64,000 bases of DNA from Hyposmocoma kahamanoa (GCF_003589595.1 NW_020653718.1:3829145-3893144); one strand, 5' to 3'. Positions 22,055 to 34,180 are shown, counted from the first letter of the stretch. Translations and numbers: made by a program. Notes: generated from the letters alone by a model not told the origin.

Positions 22055-23417
22055 ATTATCTTATCTTCTAACATCAAAACTTAAGCGTACTTCAAGTACT
22101 TAAACCCCTTTGCAATTTACCATGCAGCATACCAGTGCCTCTAACCTAACTCAGGAAAAAACCCCAATTCCATAGAAACGGCATCTCAATGTGTAGCTCA
22201 AATTAAGTGTCCAACTTAAGTAAGACGTTTACTCTTAAGTGTAATTTTAAATAAAGACATACGTTAAGATTATAACATACTCGTCGAACTTTATGACAAG
22301 GTATAAAGATATTATTGATGTAAATAATGCTTTCGGATTATATTATATACGAAATTGTGCTTTGCTTGATGAATGAATTTTAGATGGAAAATTTCTAATG
22401 AACGACGTAGAAAGGTTGGCTTTAGACAATGGTACAACGGCGCTGTAGTTACTTTTGAAGTCATTTTCTAATCATTTGAAATTGATTTATACTTTTAACC
22501 AGTATCCATCAACAGTCGTAAGGAACCAGATTAAGGAGTCCCCCGTCATAAGGAGGCAGATCACAATATGCTAATACTATGAGTTCACGGAACTAATCAA
22601 CTTATATCCAAGTGGAAGTTCTTAGTTTGTAGAATGTCCGTTAATTGGTTATTCGTAAATATTTTGTTATGTTAAAGGACATCACACATTGTCGTGTTCA
22701 TTTCAAGAACATTGTGTTAAAAAGACGATAAAGAAAGCATTTTCAAGTTTCTATTATACGCAACAATGCGTCTTCTATTTGTCTATAGTAAAAGTTTTTT
22801 TTTGTAAAATTGTTATTACAAAATATATTTGATATTATATTTAGTAATAAAAAAATACATTAAATTATATAAATTATAAGACATTGATTTCTACGTATAT
22901 TTTAGCTTAGGTTTTAGACAATGCAATTTTAATTGTTTTTGTATTTTATACATATTGTGGAATAACATTTTCTAAGAATTTTGTGCCATTACATAAAGAC
23001 AACATCGCGTGTATGGTATCTTTATACAAAAGATACACGAAAAAAGATAGTTTGCAAAGAGATGGTAGATACATTAAGTATTTTTTTAGGAGTAAGATAG
23101 AATATGTTAATGCCACAATATATTTGATGTAGCCATTTAAGAATAGTATGTGTTCTTCTGTTTAGAGTAATGAATAAGTAGATGTTGGTACCAAATGCTA
23201 TGTTTTACTTGTCAGTTTGTACTTGCGGCAAAAATATCAGATGAAATTCAACCTTATGTTCAAGTTCATTTTGGATAAAAGATGAGATTCGTCTGAAAAA
23301 AAAATATTGTAGAAAGCCGTTGTGGTTCGTTCTTTTCAGCCACTCAAAGTAACTCAATTTAGAAAATTTGGCTTTTCTTTTGTCTAATATATGTTATTAA
23401 AAAAATAACAGTAAAAC
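22055..23417. other. Mad 3' flank, no recognised content
   Basis: AT-rich, single-copy-looking, no ORF over 60 codons. It may be part of a long Mad 3' UTR. Confidence 0.4.
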
Positions 23418-23455
23418 CATTGACTTACAAATAAATGGACGACGGGTCTAATACA
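23418..23455 (+). repeat. 38-bp exact copy of the 6085 MITE left end, cut by the gap
   Basis: Identical over 38 bp to 6085-6122 and then runs into Ns. It is probably the left end of another copy of that MITE, the rest being hidden in the gap. Confidence 0.7.
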
Positions 23456-23855
23456 NNNNNNNNNNNNNNNNNNNNNNNNNNNNNNNNNNNNNNNNNNNNN
23501 NNNNNNNNNNNNNNNNNNNNNNNNNNNNNNNNNNNNNNNNNNNNNNNNNNNNNNNNNNNNNNNNNNNNNNNNNNNNNNNNNNNNNNNNNNNNNNNNNNNN
23601 NNNNNNNNNNNNNNNNNNNNNNNNNNNNNNNNNNNNNNNNNNNNNNNNNNNNNNNNNNNNNNNNNNNNNNNNNNNNNNNNNNNNNNNNNNNNNNNNNNNN
23701 NNNNNNNNNNNNNNNNNNNNNNNNNNNNNNNNNNNNNNNNNNNNNNNNNNNNNNNNNNNNNNNNNNNNNNNNNNNNNNNNNNNNNNNNNNNNNNNNNNNN
23801 NNNNNNNNNNNNNNNNNNNNNNNNNNNNNNNNNNNNNNNNNNNNNNNNNNNNNNN
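23456..23855. other. Assembly gap (400 N)
   Basis: A run of exactly 400 unknown bases. The left flank is a MITE end. The right flank (23856-24036) is duplicated at 29042-29222. ORFs drawn across the Ns are meaningless. Confidence 1.
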
Positions 23856-24036
23856 TTAGTTTATAGTAAAACGTCATTTGGTACCATTATGAGTAAAAGA
23901 TAAAATTGTGCCATTGACAAGTTATGTTCACTTGTAGAAGTGTATTCTATTTGTACAAATTGTGCATTCATTTGAAAATAGAAGTTTTAACGGCTCTGGA
24001 GTCATCGCGATCGCACAAATATAAGAAAAAAAGTAA

Positions 24037-27000
24037 TTGAAAATACAGGATAAGTCCTTTGGACTTCACGGCCTTAAAACTTTTGACGAAAATCAAAATA
24101 ATCATCCTAAAGATTATTTTTTTTAATTAAAAAGGGACATCAAAGTTAAATTGATCTCAGAATTAAGTAAATATAAAATAACAATGCTATAGTTCCTCTA
24201 AACAAGTCCCAACCTTATTACGCAAAAATTACTATAATTTGACATCAAAAGTGTCAAGTAAAAGGGAAAAAGACGAAAGAAGAAGAAACAAAAAATATAA
24301 TAAAATTAAAAAGGTTGCTAATTATACATTTGGCCTGAACATGTGCCTATACCGATCTCGTACCGTCCTGTTATAAAATGTGTCATTAAATAACTTAATG
24401 AAGAAAATTGTCTATGTGCGGATCTGTTATACTTTGCATACACCCGTATAGTTTGGTGTTAGTACAAAAACTGTGAAGAATGCATTTTTACATCAAAATG
24501 AAGATAATATAGTATGAACCATCTAGTTATCTAGATGTTCAGAATGTAAACAAGGAAATATCATTGACAAAGTGTGTAAACAAATAAAAACTTTAACAAC
24601 AACACAATAATTCGAAAAACGCACCGCGGAGATAAGAACTCAAGTTCCAGAAACGATACACGAATAACGTCAGTGACACGACAAAATGGCGGCACAAAAA
24701 ATTTTTTTGATCCTGTTTGTTTAAACGTAGTTTTTTTGTTAAATTATTGTATAAAACGAAATTAAGCAAAAATATATATTGCGAAATGTGAATTGTTCCA
24801 AGTTTTATCCAGATTACAGATTAAATGTTTATTATTGTTAAATATACGAAACTACTATTTGGACATCTAATTATTATGATTCATAATATGGGTTAATAAT
24901 TTCTTTTTACATAGAAAATTTAAATTTAGTTACTCTAGTATCATCTATGATTGAATGGAATTGCTTGTGACCCACAACATAAAAGCACAATAATTTCCGA
25001 TCTAACACTAGATGCGTCTATCTTTTTATAGTACAGTCAACAAACTTAACAAATTTCATTAACGAAAAGCATTACAAAAAGTGGGGACTTTTTGTATTAC
25101 GACTTGTTTGTCATACTGTGTACTGCTCCTTCTGTTGCAATGGTGCTTAGTTGAGTATCGTTACGTATTCTGGAAACATGGGAGCTAATAAACAAAATAG
25201 TATTACAGATCCGCACATAAAAATTATTACGTATATACAATAGAATATTAAATAATATAAGTTTGCTGTTATGTCCACAAGTCTAAAGTATGTATTCTAT
25301 ATAAGAGTGCCTTGTTACAAGAATTGCCTTACTTTTGAAATTCATAATTCATATTAGAACAAATTTTGATATTACGCATTACCTTTATTATGTTTTTAAA
25401 ATATTTTACGATGGTTCATAGTGCCTGTATATTGTATACGGAGGTACGATGTAATGGTATACATTTTGTTTAGCACTTTTATAACTCTCGTCTCTTTAAA
25501 TTCTAAAATGGAGAAGTTTGATATTATATTTAAACTTTATGGTCCATAGGTATTACTATAATCTCGGAAAAACGGTGAATCAGGAATATAACCGTCCTTC
25601 TCGAAGCGCAATCTGACTTTCAGATAAAAATCCTAAACATTTCGATACCCTTTCGCTATTAAAACACCGAGATTTGTTCAAGTTACTTTACTGAACAATC
25701 GGACTGGGGTGTGATGATACTAGAGTGTCCTCAATATGGCCTATCAAATTATTTTAGTTTTATGGAAGTGTTCTGCAGAATTAATACCGAATGCTACCTT
25801 TTGACAACGTCCAAAAATTGCAAGCCTTATTTTAAATATTGTGGATGTTAATTTACAATTATAAGTAAAACAAAATCTATTTAAACAACACTTTTGTTGT
25901 AAATCGAATTAAATTGAACCGTACAAAGATCTCAAGTTCAAAGTCATTAAAAAATAATTAATTGTAAAACTTCTAATTGGCCTTCATTCTATGTACAATA
26001 TTTTCTTTAACAATGATATTTCTGGGACAAAACTTAAAATATGTATTCTTTTATCTTGACGCCTTATATGTCAAAGGTCTTTTTGTGTGAATTCAAAAGC
26101 AGTGTCTACTATAACTTTGTTGTCAAACGATGGCAACATTTCCAGATCTAGACGGAAACCGTCAGGTTTTTTAGATTTCTGCTTCACACAATAAGATTTT
26201 TGTAGTACTTATTCTTAACAAATAAATGTAAAAGTCAGCTATTTTATTGCCTTTGACATTATATTTTTACTATTTAAAAATTTGCTAAACTTAATAGTTA
26301 ATGAATTAAGTAGATTAAATTATGCTAAATAATATTGTACGAAAGACAGGTGACATAAAAAGTGCAAAAATTAAGCAGCTAATTAATTACCAGTGCTAGG
26401 AAAAATGGCGGATTAAGATTCAAAATGGCGGTTGCTTTGAAAAATAATAAAAATATTTTGCTTGAGTATAATGTTATGTTGCAGAATCAGAATCAGTTTT
26501 TAACTACTTTCTTTAATCTTTTTAAAATACCATTTTTTTAAATGCCAAAAGAATTTTGACAGTTAACGGCAAACTTTACTGGCCGAGATTAGGGACATCA
26601 TGCATGGTTTGTTAGGCTCGTGGCTGTTTACTCTCCCGTACCTTTTTGTTGTCCATCATGTTTGCCAGTGAATGTCTAGCTATATTCATACCTAGTAATA
26701 TAAATGGTACCACCTCGTATTTTATCCTAAATTAATAAGACTTAGATTTGAAATATTTGGAGAGTTTTCATCAAATGTATATTTTTCTGTGTGAATCAAA
26801 ATTGTAAATACAGACTAGAGTGAAGAGTGGTGTGCTCTATGTTCGTGATGGGTGTTGTTTTGTTCTAAGTATTGTTGTTTGGGGTTTTTGGGCTTGATAC
26901 ATTCTTAAGTGTCAGTTAGGTATCTCGAATGAGTCAGGTTTATTTAAAACTTAATTTGAAACCTGAAGAGCAATTTCAGTTTTGACACAAACACAAGAAA

Positions 27001-27404
27001 ATAATTCAACCGGAGCCCTATTTATTTTGTTTCTAACCTTTACAGAATATTTTAATTATGGGGCCACAGGCACAATATGTTGGTTAACAAACAGGAACAA
27101 AGTTACTGTTTAAATGGGATGATGTTTTGCCTTATCATTCTTATTACGCATTGTCGCAAAATTCATTCCTTGTCATCCGTCATGTTGGTTAGTGTACGTG
27201 TCCCCGTAGTTTAAAACCCCAAAAGGCTTGTTGAGGAGCGAGTGGTCGTCAGTTGTGTTGCGTCGGTTTGTGCAAACTGCTAAGCTAGTGTAAGCATAGA
27301 TGCCATTGCTCTATAACCTAGCGGTATTCTCCTTTAGATTAATAAACGTTTCTTTTATTGAAATTGGTATTATTATTTTGAAATTATTTTAAGAAAGTAT
27401 GTTT
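24037..27404. other. Long AT-rich stretch downstream of Mad, no recognised gene
   Basis: About 3.4 kb without a plausible ORF, RNA gene or repeat that I recognise. It could contain distal Mad 3' UTR or regulatory DNA. A stretch at about 27420-27480 has several CGGTT/CGAATA-type short motifs of unknown meaning. Confidence 0.4.
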
Positions 27405-27533
27405 CGACTACAGAGTTGCAACGAATACTCGGTTCCTGTTCGATATTCGGCTTACCGGATACCGAATAACCAAAAACAGGACGAAGAAATAACCCAGAAA
27501 ACCATAATGTAAATTTTATTAATGCAGCACATA

Positions 27534-27765
27534 CACACATCAAAAAAAGTTTGCGATCACTTTTAAAACTTGAAATATTTTTTAATTTCTAAAAATATTT
27601 CAAAAACCTCTTTAGTGATACTATTATTTGTTTTTAATTTTAATTGTTTATTTAATGTTGTACTTTTAACAAAAAAACTATTTATTACATATTTCTTAAT
27701 AATATTTCCACATATTAAAAATATGTTAAGTTTTCAAACTGATCGCAAACTTTTTTTGATGTGTG
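27534..27765. mobile_element. 232-bp Tc1/mariner-type MITE
   Basis: The ends CACACATCAAAAAAAGTTTG and (inverted) the same are perfect for 26 bp and similar for about 38 bp. TA dinucleotides flank both ends (27532-27533 and 27766-27767), as expected for Tc1/mariner. The interior is AT-rich and has no transposase. Confidence 0.85.
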
Positions 27766-28013
27766 TACACTAAGTTCGCAAAAGCGCAATCTGTCTGGTA
27801 CAGTGCTAGCGCATTCGACAATTCGTCGGGTGGAATAAGAACACATTATTGTATGAAGATTGCATGTATGTGCAAACGTCAGTACGTCAAGCTACACATT
27901 GACGTATCTTGTTCTGTTGCACTGGAGGCGATTTTGGAACAAAAATGTGTAGTCTGATGTGCCGTTGTCCGTACAATAGAGTTGCGGTGGATTTTATCAA
28001 TAATCATGAGGAG

Positions 28014-28248
28014 TTTAGTAGCTGTAAAGGTCCTTGTGAAAGAGTTGTCCAGGGAAATACTGCCACGTTACCGCCAAGCAGTAATGCGAGCGTTATGCGT
28101 TCTGGTTGGGAAGGGTAATTGTAAAATTAAGATACATGGTTTTCTCAAGTTATGTCTCCGGCTGACTGACAATGTGGCAGTGTCCATAAAATCTTTGCTA
28201 TTTAAAACTTTGAGCGGCATTGCAATTGCAACACTTTTAGAATATTAA
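28014..28248 (+). repeat. Family A repeat, diverged
   Basis: TTTAGTAGCTG, CCTTGTGAAAGAGTTGTCCA, CCGCCAAGCAGTAATGCGAG and ATCTTTGCTATTTAAA in order. The right end is lost at the junction with the LINE. Confidence 0.65.
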
Positions 28249-28830
28249 CACTTTTTTGTTTTTTTTTAAATTAGAAGGACTTGCTCTTGACCACTACCTA
28301 GCTCTGGAGCAAAGATAGGAGATAAGATCTACGATGGAACGAGCTTGCCCAGAAGATAGGCATCTTAATAATAGGCACTCAGTCGCACCTTACAGATACC
28401 CGGGTTGTACGAATTCGGAAATACAGACGCAGGCAGGGTATTCCATTCCTGGGCTGTGCGCATAATAAAAGATGTTAGTACGCCTGAAGGAAATATCGAC
28501 CAAGTAAGGATGATATCCCGCCGTACATCTGGACGTCCGATGGTAAAAGGGCGGGCGGGATGAGCTGATGGAGCTCATGGGCAAACTCACCGAAATATAT
28601 TCTGTAAAAAACGAACAGACGGGCAACTTTGCGCCGGTGGGCCAAACTGTGAACTTTAGATTCGAGCTTAACGTCGCCAATAAGTCTTCTGGCTCTGCGC
28701 TCAATCGAATCAAGAGCCTCAAGTTGATACTTCGCTGAGCCATCCCACAGGTGACTGCAGCACTCCATGCAAGATCGGACTTGTGCTTTATATAAAGTTA
28801 AGAGCTGTCCAGGCGTGAAATATCGCTTAA

Positions 28831-28869
28831 CCTTGTTAAGGATACCCAAACTGGGTATCCTTAACAAGG
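28831..28869. repeat. Perfect 18-bp-arm palindrome inside the LINE
   Basis: CCTTGTTAAGGATACCCA, a loop AAC, and then its exact inverse complement. It occurs in the RT region coding for GILNKV and looks like a short inverted duplication of that coding segment. Confidence 0.9.
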
Positions 28870-29041
28870 CTGCAAATATGCAGCATATGGCTGCAATTTG
28901 TGCCTTACATTCAATACATGCGCCAAAGTTAAGGGTTGCGCTCAATGTTATGCCAAGGAGATCTAGGCTGTCGGTATTTGCTTTAAATCTCATATCCCGA
29001 AACAGTAGTTTGTTCAAGTCATGAAGCAGTAATTTACTTAA

Positions 29042-29222
29042 TTAGTTTATAGTAAAACGTCATTTGGTACCATTATGAGTAAAAGATAAAATTGTGCCAT
29101 TGACAAGTTATGTTCACTTGTAGAAGTGTATTCTATTTGTACAAATTGTGCATTCATTTGAAAATAGAAGTTTTAACGGCTCTGGAGTCATCGCGATCGC
29201 ACAAATATGAGAAAAAAAGTAA
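29042..29222. repeat. 181-bp copy of Mad 3'-flank sequence inside the LINE
   Basis: Matches 23856-24036 base for base except one A/G difference (24023 versus 29209). It interrupts the LINE between the segment coding for ACLFTPKRSQFDL and that for RDMRFKANTDSLDLLGI. Confidence 0.95.
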
Positions 29223-29607
29223 AAGTGAAACAGATGTACGAGAGATTGTGTAAGAGAGACAGAAAAGTGGGAGTCAGATCAAATTGACTCCTTTTAGGAG
29301 TAAACAGACAGGCCTGCGTTTTGGTGGCGTTGAACTCGACCAGATTGTCATCTCCTCACTAAGAGTCAAGAGTTAAGGTCAAGTTCGTCCGCTCCACCAT
29401 GGCCTCTCTCAACGAACAGATAATTACCCTGCTGTTCTTTGCGCTGTACAGATATCTCTCTGTACAGTGCTGTCATCTGCATACCCAACAATACCTGGGA
29501 CTAACAGGTCATATGTGCAGCAGGAAAAGAGTCGCAGAGATAGCCGACCCCTGCGGAACTCCGGCATTGATAGCCATCAAATCAGATAAGCAGCCTTCGA
29601 TGACTAC

Positions 29608-29833
29608 TGCCTCCGTGGCCGAACGGTTACCATGCCGGACTGCCACGCAGAGGTCCCAGGTTCGATTCCCGGGCCGAGAGAAATAGTTGTATGGCCTACA
29701 ATTATTTCTCTCGTGAGTTTGGGTGTAATTTGTGGTTGTCTATATGTGTGTCCATGGCACCCGCGACACAGGGTTTCCCTAGTGCGGGGCTATGTTGAGT
29801 GTGTGCGTTATTTATTTATTATTTATTTATTTA
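29608..29833 (+). mobile_element. tRNA-derived SINE (family E), fullest copy
   Basis: Begins GCCTCCGTGGCCGAACGG (A-box-like), then ACGCAGAGGTCCCAGG, GGTTCGATTCCCGGGCC (a good B box), a conserved tail with TATGGCCTACAATTATTTCT and GTGTGTCCATGGCACCCG, and ends in a TTATTTATT-rich tail. It lies inside the LINE RT domain, interrupting the codons between RSIRV and IEGCLSD. Related copies: 2881, 18058, 36310, 36594. Confidence 0.85.
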
Positions 29834-31165
29834 CTCTGATTGACCGTTCATCAAGGAAATCTGATATCCAGCTACAAAAGTCTGCAGTGATGCCGTAAGC
29901 GGGAAGCTTGCTCAGCAGACTTGCATGCCAAACCCTGTCAAAGGCCTTCGAGATATCTAGTGACACAACCAGAGCCTCGCCGTGTTTCTCGATGGCTTCA
30001 CCCCAGCAGTGCATATCCACGTTTGGTAAGCGGATTCCTTGCGGGCGTCAGCACGGGTACAATTCGCATTAAACCAGAGTCGGGTTTTGTGACCGTGCGG
30101 AATGTCGGAGAATGGAATAAAGTACTCCATTCCCTGCCGGATCACATCCGCAACCGCATCAGCAGAGCAAGAGGGGTCAGCTGAGGAAAAGCAGACTGGC
30201 CGCCAAGGATAAGACGCAAAGAAGTGCCGCACCTTATCCCAGTCTGCTGACTCGTATCGCTATAATCTCCTTGTGCCCCTTGGATACTCAACTGTGGGAG
30301 AGTAAGTCGATACGGTTTTACCACACAGTGATCGGACGTTCCCAGCGGAGCCGAGATCGATACCGAGTGCCTGAGTGGATCTCTTGTCAGCAGCAGGTCC
30401 AAGCAATTGGCCGTATGTCCGTCTACATCTGGTACCCGCGTTGCTTCATTTACCAGCTGGGTGAGATTTAGCGATATCGCAAACTTGCGCGCTTATCTCC
30501 CAGCATAGTCCGATTTCTCAAAGGGGAACAGCCATTCGTTGTGGTTAGCATTACAGTCCCCGAGAAAAATATGCTCCGCTGAGGGTTACCGATGTTGGGC
30601 TTTATCTGCCATCTCGGTCAGATGTTCAAAGAGTCTGGTTGTCTTCTGATCACCGCTGTGTGATCTGTATACAACATGCATAGAGACTCTTCTCCGTTCC
30701 CGTATCCACCAGAATCCATATAGTGGAAAACCCGTTATCCTCAAAGCAACAGAGACGCCGACAACAAATGTTGTCACGGAAAAATTTGTGTTCAAGCGAG
30801 TATCCTGGGTAGTTGAGGTACGCCACGTCTAAAGGAGTTGCTATCTGCGTCTCCGTTAAGAAGAAAAGGTGCGGCTTCTCGGTCTCCAGGTGATAGTGGA
30901 CCGGGTCAAGTGTCGAGTGCAAGCCTCGGATGTTAGTGAGGTGCACTTTCAGCGGGAGGAAGTGCCGCCGTTGTTTATCCTTATTCTTCTTTATAACTTT
31001 CATGTTGGTCGCTGTTGTTGATGGGGAAAAATTGGATGGTTCAGGCGCCATTCAGTTGACCAATAGTTTTTGTCACATAAATAAATTGTAAATAAATTGT
31101 GAAATAAAGGATGAAGTTTGTGTGGAGAACTAATAAAACTGAAAATTAGTATAATACAGTAGGCT

Positions 31166-31465
31166 CAGTGGCGGATTTGCAGTCTTAGCCGCCCTAGGCC
31201 CCTGGCCGTGTAGTCAGTACCAGCCACCCCTTTCTCAACACTCATACTAGTAGACATATTTATATTTTATACATAAAATTTACGAAAGTGGTTTAGGAAA
31301 ATTATTGTTATACGATGCGGGGCAGTGCGGCCCGCCATAATATACGCCGCCTTAGAATATTTAGGTACGTTAAGTTATTTCATGTTATCATCAGCTGTGA
31401 TTTTTTTGTCACGATTGGCCGCCCTGGACTCGGGCCTACTGGTCCTTAGGGCAAATCCGCCACTG
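31166..31465. mobile_element. 300-bp hAT-type MITE with exact 8-bp target duplication
   Basis: TIRs CAGTGGCGGATTTGC are perfect for 15 bp at both ends. AGTAGGCT lies on both sides (31158-31165 and 31466-31473). The CAG start, short TIR and 8-bp duplication are diagnostic for the hAT superfamily. An 88-residue ORF here is not a gene. Confidence 0.93.
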
Positions 31466-31473
31466 AGTAGGCT

Positions 31474-32000
31474 ACTCGAAACGCTGACGAAGACGCGGCC
31501 ACCAACTAGTTCTAAATCACGGCATAAACAAGGGAGTATTTATGAGTATTCTAAATGTAATTTGAGCCTTAGCTTTATACCACCCGACTAAGCATGGTTA
31601 TTACATTTTTTCTTATTCTACCTTACTTTCAAGCCATCTTTGACTTATAATGTCATGACGCCGTTATTTGGCATTACTGCACAATGCATGAAAGCATTTA
31701 GAAGTGACAAAATCTTCTTCGACATATAAGTCGTAGTCACACTAGTTTGCGGATGGAATACAAATGACAAGTATCAGGGCCGCGCCTTTGTAAGTAATAC
31801 GGTGAAAATTGGGCAATTAGTAGTGGCGGTAGGCAATGCGTTGTTAACATGTATTCGGAAGAAGGTTGTTTCTTCCTAAGGACAATCACAAACTGTGTTA
31901 TAAAGATATTTATGTAGCCCGAACAAAGATAGAAGCTTTCATTATAAATATTACAATTTAAAATAAACTTTACTTTTACCTACTCTTTACTCGCAACTTT
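31474..32000. other. No recognised content
   Basis: AT-rich intergenic sequence without ORFs or repeats that I recognise. Confidence 0.4.
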
Positions 32001-32259
32001 TTAGTAGCAGTAGAGCCCCTTGTGAAAGAGTTCGTCCAGGGAAGTACTGCCACCTTATCTATTTCTACCGCCAAGCAGTAATGCTCACATTAGGTACTGC
32101 GTTCCGGTTTCGAAGAGTAAGGGTGGGCATATAGTGGCAGTGCTCCAAAGATCTTTGCGATTTAAAGCTCTGAGTAGCACTGCAGCTGTTATGGGTAGGC
32201 ATGTCGCTTTAGTCCAGGCGCACGACTTGTTCCTCCCGTCACTTTATGTTATAAAAAAA
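32001..32259 (+). repeat. Family A repeat, near full length
   Basis: TTAGTAGCAGTAGAGCCCCT, AGTTCGTCCAGGGAAGTACT, CCGCCAAGCAGTAATG, ATCTTTGCGATTTAAAGC and GCGCACGACTTGTTCCTCCC, ending TATAAAAAAAG. Confidence 0.75.
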
Positions 32260-32764
32260 GCTCGGCTGCCGGGCGAGGATCAGAAGTATTATGCCTAATT
32301 CGTATATTATAGATAGCCTGCTATAATATACGAGCTCAAAGTTTAAAGGGACAATTCTTTTCATTATTTAACTTTTATTTTCGGATCTAAATCCCGTACT
32401 TATATATGTTTTTTTTAAACAAACCAAAGTAAAGAGCCCTATACGTTGGTATGTTTGGAAAAACAAATATAGACGATTGAGATCTGAAAAAATATCTTCA
32501 TTATCCAATCATGAAAACCTAAGAATTTGATAATTTAGATAAGTTCATTACCCAAATTAGTTCTACCGGAAATTGAATCTGAGACGTTTATCCAGCGCCA
32601 CCGAGGCCATTAAACTTATTTACTATTCATCATTTAAAAAATCATCATTAATAGGAATGAAACCATTTTTCGGATCTAAATTGCGTATATTTGTTTTTTG
32701 AAACAAACCAACGTTTCGGGTCCGTTACGGATCTCATGGCACAAAATACAAGATACAAGTACAA

Positions 32765-34180
32765 TACAGAAATTCATATTAACTAAAAATAACGGATAAC
32801 TCACGTATTTAAGTCGAATTTTTGCTCGACATGTTTCGAACCAATTCGTGGTCCATAATCATGAGATTTCGCGGCGGTGACTCGACGGAAACTGCGTGCC
32901 AAAGCCCTGGCAGCCCGATCACTCAGTACGGCAGCGGGCGCAGGCGGCGTCGGCGAGAATCTACCCTCGTTTGCTACCTTCGTTTATCATATGAAGGATT
33001 ACACACTACATTAACAACGACACTTTCTAAAGTCTCGTCTACAGTAACCACCGACGTAGTACCTAACACTGTTTTCCAGTCGGGGGGCACCGACCATCCA
33101 CTATCACGATTGAAATTCGAATGACGACCAATCTCGATAGCTTCACGTACTTTCCGCGGAATGAAATGCATTTCTCTCGCCAGTAAGAATCTACCCTCGT
33201 TTGCTACCTTCGTTTGTCATATGCAGGATTACACACAACACTAACAACGACACTTTCTAAAGTCTCGTCTACAGTAACCACTGACGTAGTACCTAACACT
33301 GTTTTCCAGTCGGGGGGTACCGACCATCCACTATCACGATTGAAATTCGAATGACGACCAATCTCGATAGCTTCACGTATTTTCCGCGCAATGAAATGCA
33401 TTTCTCTCGCCAGTACGGACACTTTATCAAAACGAATATAGTGCGTCGAATCCGAATCCAATTAGTGTTCCGTCGTTCTTGATACTACGTATATGTTCCG
33501 TCAGTCGTGTGGATATGTTACGGCCGGTCGCTCCTATGTAACTCTTGCCACAGGAGCAGGCAATCTTATATACACCGGGAACATTCAATGGCTCCTTACC
33601 CTTCGGTGAACCCACCAACTGTCTAAGTTTCGTCGTCGTCTTGATGCTATATCTTCGGCGTAACAGGTGTCCGTTTTTATCCGTTACTTAATGTAAGGTA
33701 AGTACTTCGGCGGCCTCTCCACTACCGCCGGACGAGGACGAGTACATGCGTTCACGACACGATTACGATGCCTCTAGTTAAAGCCGTTGCTTTCCAGTAC
33801 ACGTTTAACATAATCTAGTTCCAGGTGTACGTATTGTGGGTCACACAGACTTAAGGCTCGACCGATCAATGTTACATGGTACAGAAGATAAATGGCATGG
33901 ATTTACTAGTATTTATGTGATCTATGGCATGGATGATGGTGTGAATCTGCCCTAAGGTACCGGTCAGTATGCGTCGGCTTATGGTAAACTGTAGTAAACA
34001 AACGAACACAAGATTGACGCATAACCAAAACGTCCAAAAATGGCAGGCTTCTCTCTCCACCGTGAACTTAACTTTATCGTGCACAGAATTGAGCTTAGTC
34101 AAAGAATTCCGGCAAACTATTTTTCGAGATTAATTTTCGACTTAAATACGGGAGTCTTTCGTTATTTTTAGTTAATATGT
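32765..34180 (-). mobile_element. Penelope-like retroelement, 3' part with GIY-YIG domain
   Basis: The minus frame at 33427-33618 reads VPGVYKIACSCGKSYIGATG then RNISTRLTEHIRSIKN, the GIY-YIG endonuclease fused to Penelope reverse transcriptases. It is followed by the typical tail EAIEIGRHSNFNRDSGW. Upstream, minus frames around 33870-34100 give [13 protein letters not shown] and QIHTIIHAI remnants of the RT C-terminal region, in broken frames. The tail-coding segment is tandemly duplicated (32956-33185 and 33186-33415). Inverted ~44-bp repeats (TTCGACTTAAATACG ... TTATTTTTAGTTAATATG) lie at the outer edges, at about 32770-32815 and 34136-34179. Dead and 5'-truncated. Confidence 0.85.
32956..33415. 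repeat. 230-bp tandem duplication in the Penelope element
   Basis: Two head-to-tail copies start at AGAATCTACCCTCGTTTGCT with a 230-bp period and differ at only a few bases. Both encode the element's C-terminal tail on the minus strand. Confidence 0.93.

Larger units (their letters stand above)
28262..31060 (-). mobile_element. LINE retrotransposon with endonuclease and reverse transcriptase, decayed and interrupted
   Basis: Read on the minus strand, frames together cover a nearly full element. The APE endonuclease includes LKVHLTNIRGLHSTLD, FFLTETQI and the late motif APLGTSDHCVV. Reverse transcriptase includes VSLDISKAFDRVWHASLLSK, a GVPQGSAIS motif, the catalytic YADDS, and then NKVKRYFTPGQLLTLYKAQV. 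The C-terminus has RSTAG/HPYLV and HSPGMEYPACVC-type motifs. Several frameshifts and stops separate these blocks, so it is dead. It is interrupted by a SINE (29608-29833), a 181-bp segment matching the Mad flank (29042-29222), and a micro-palindrome (28831-28869). Assigned to the non-LTR retrotransposons with confidence; the clade (RTE/CR1/Jockey-like) is left open. Confidence 0.88.

Noticed and set aside
23425..23877. ORFs of about 145 residues on both strands
   Set aside because: They consist almost wholly of Ns from the assembly gap.
32956..33415. Tandem repeat first considered as a CRISPR-like or satellite array
   Set aside because: Only two 230-bp units, both coding for the Penelope tail; not an array.
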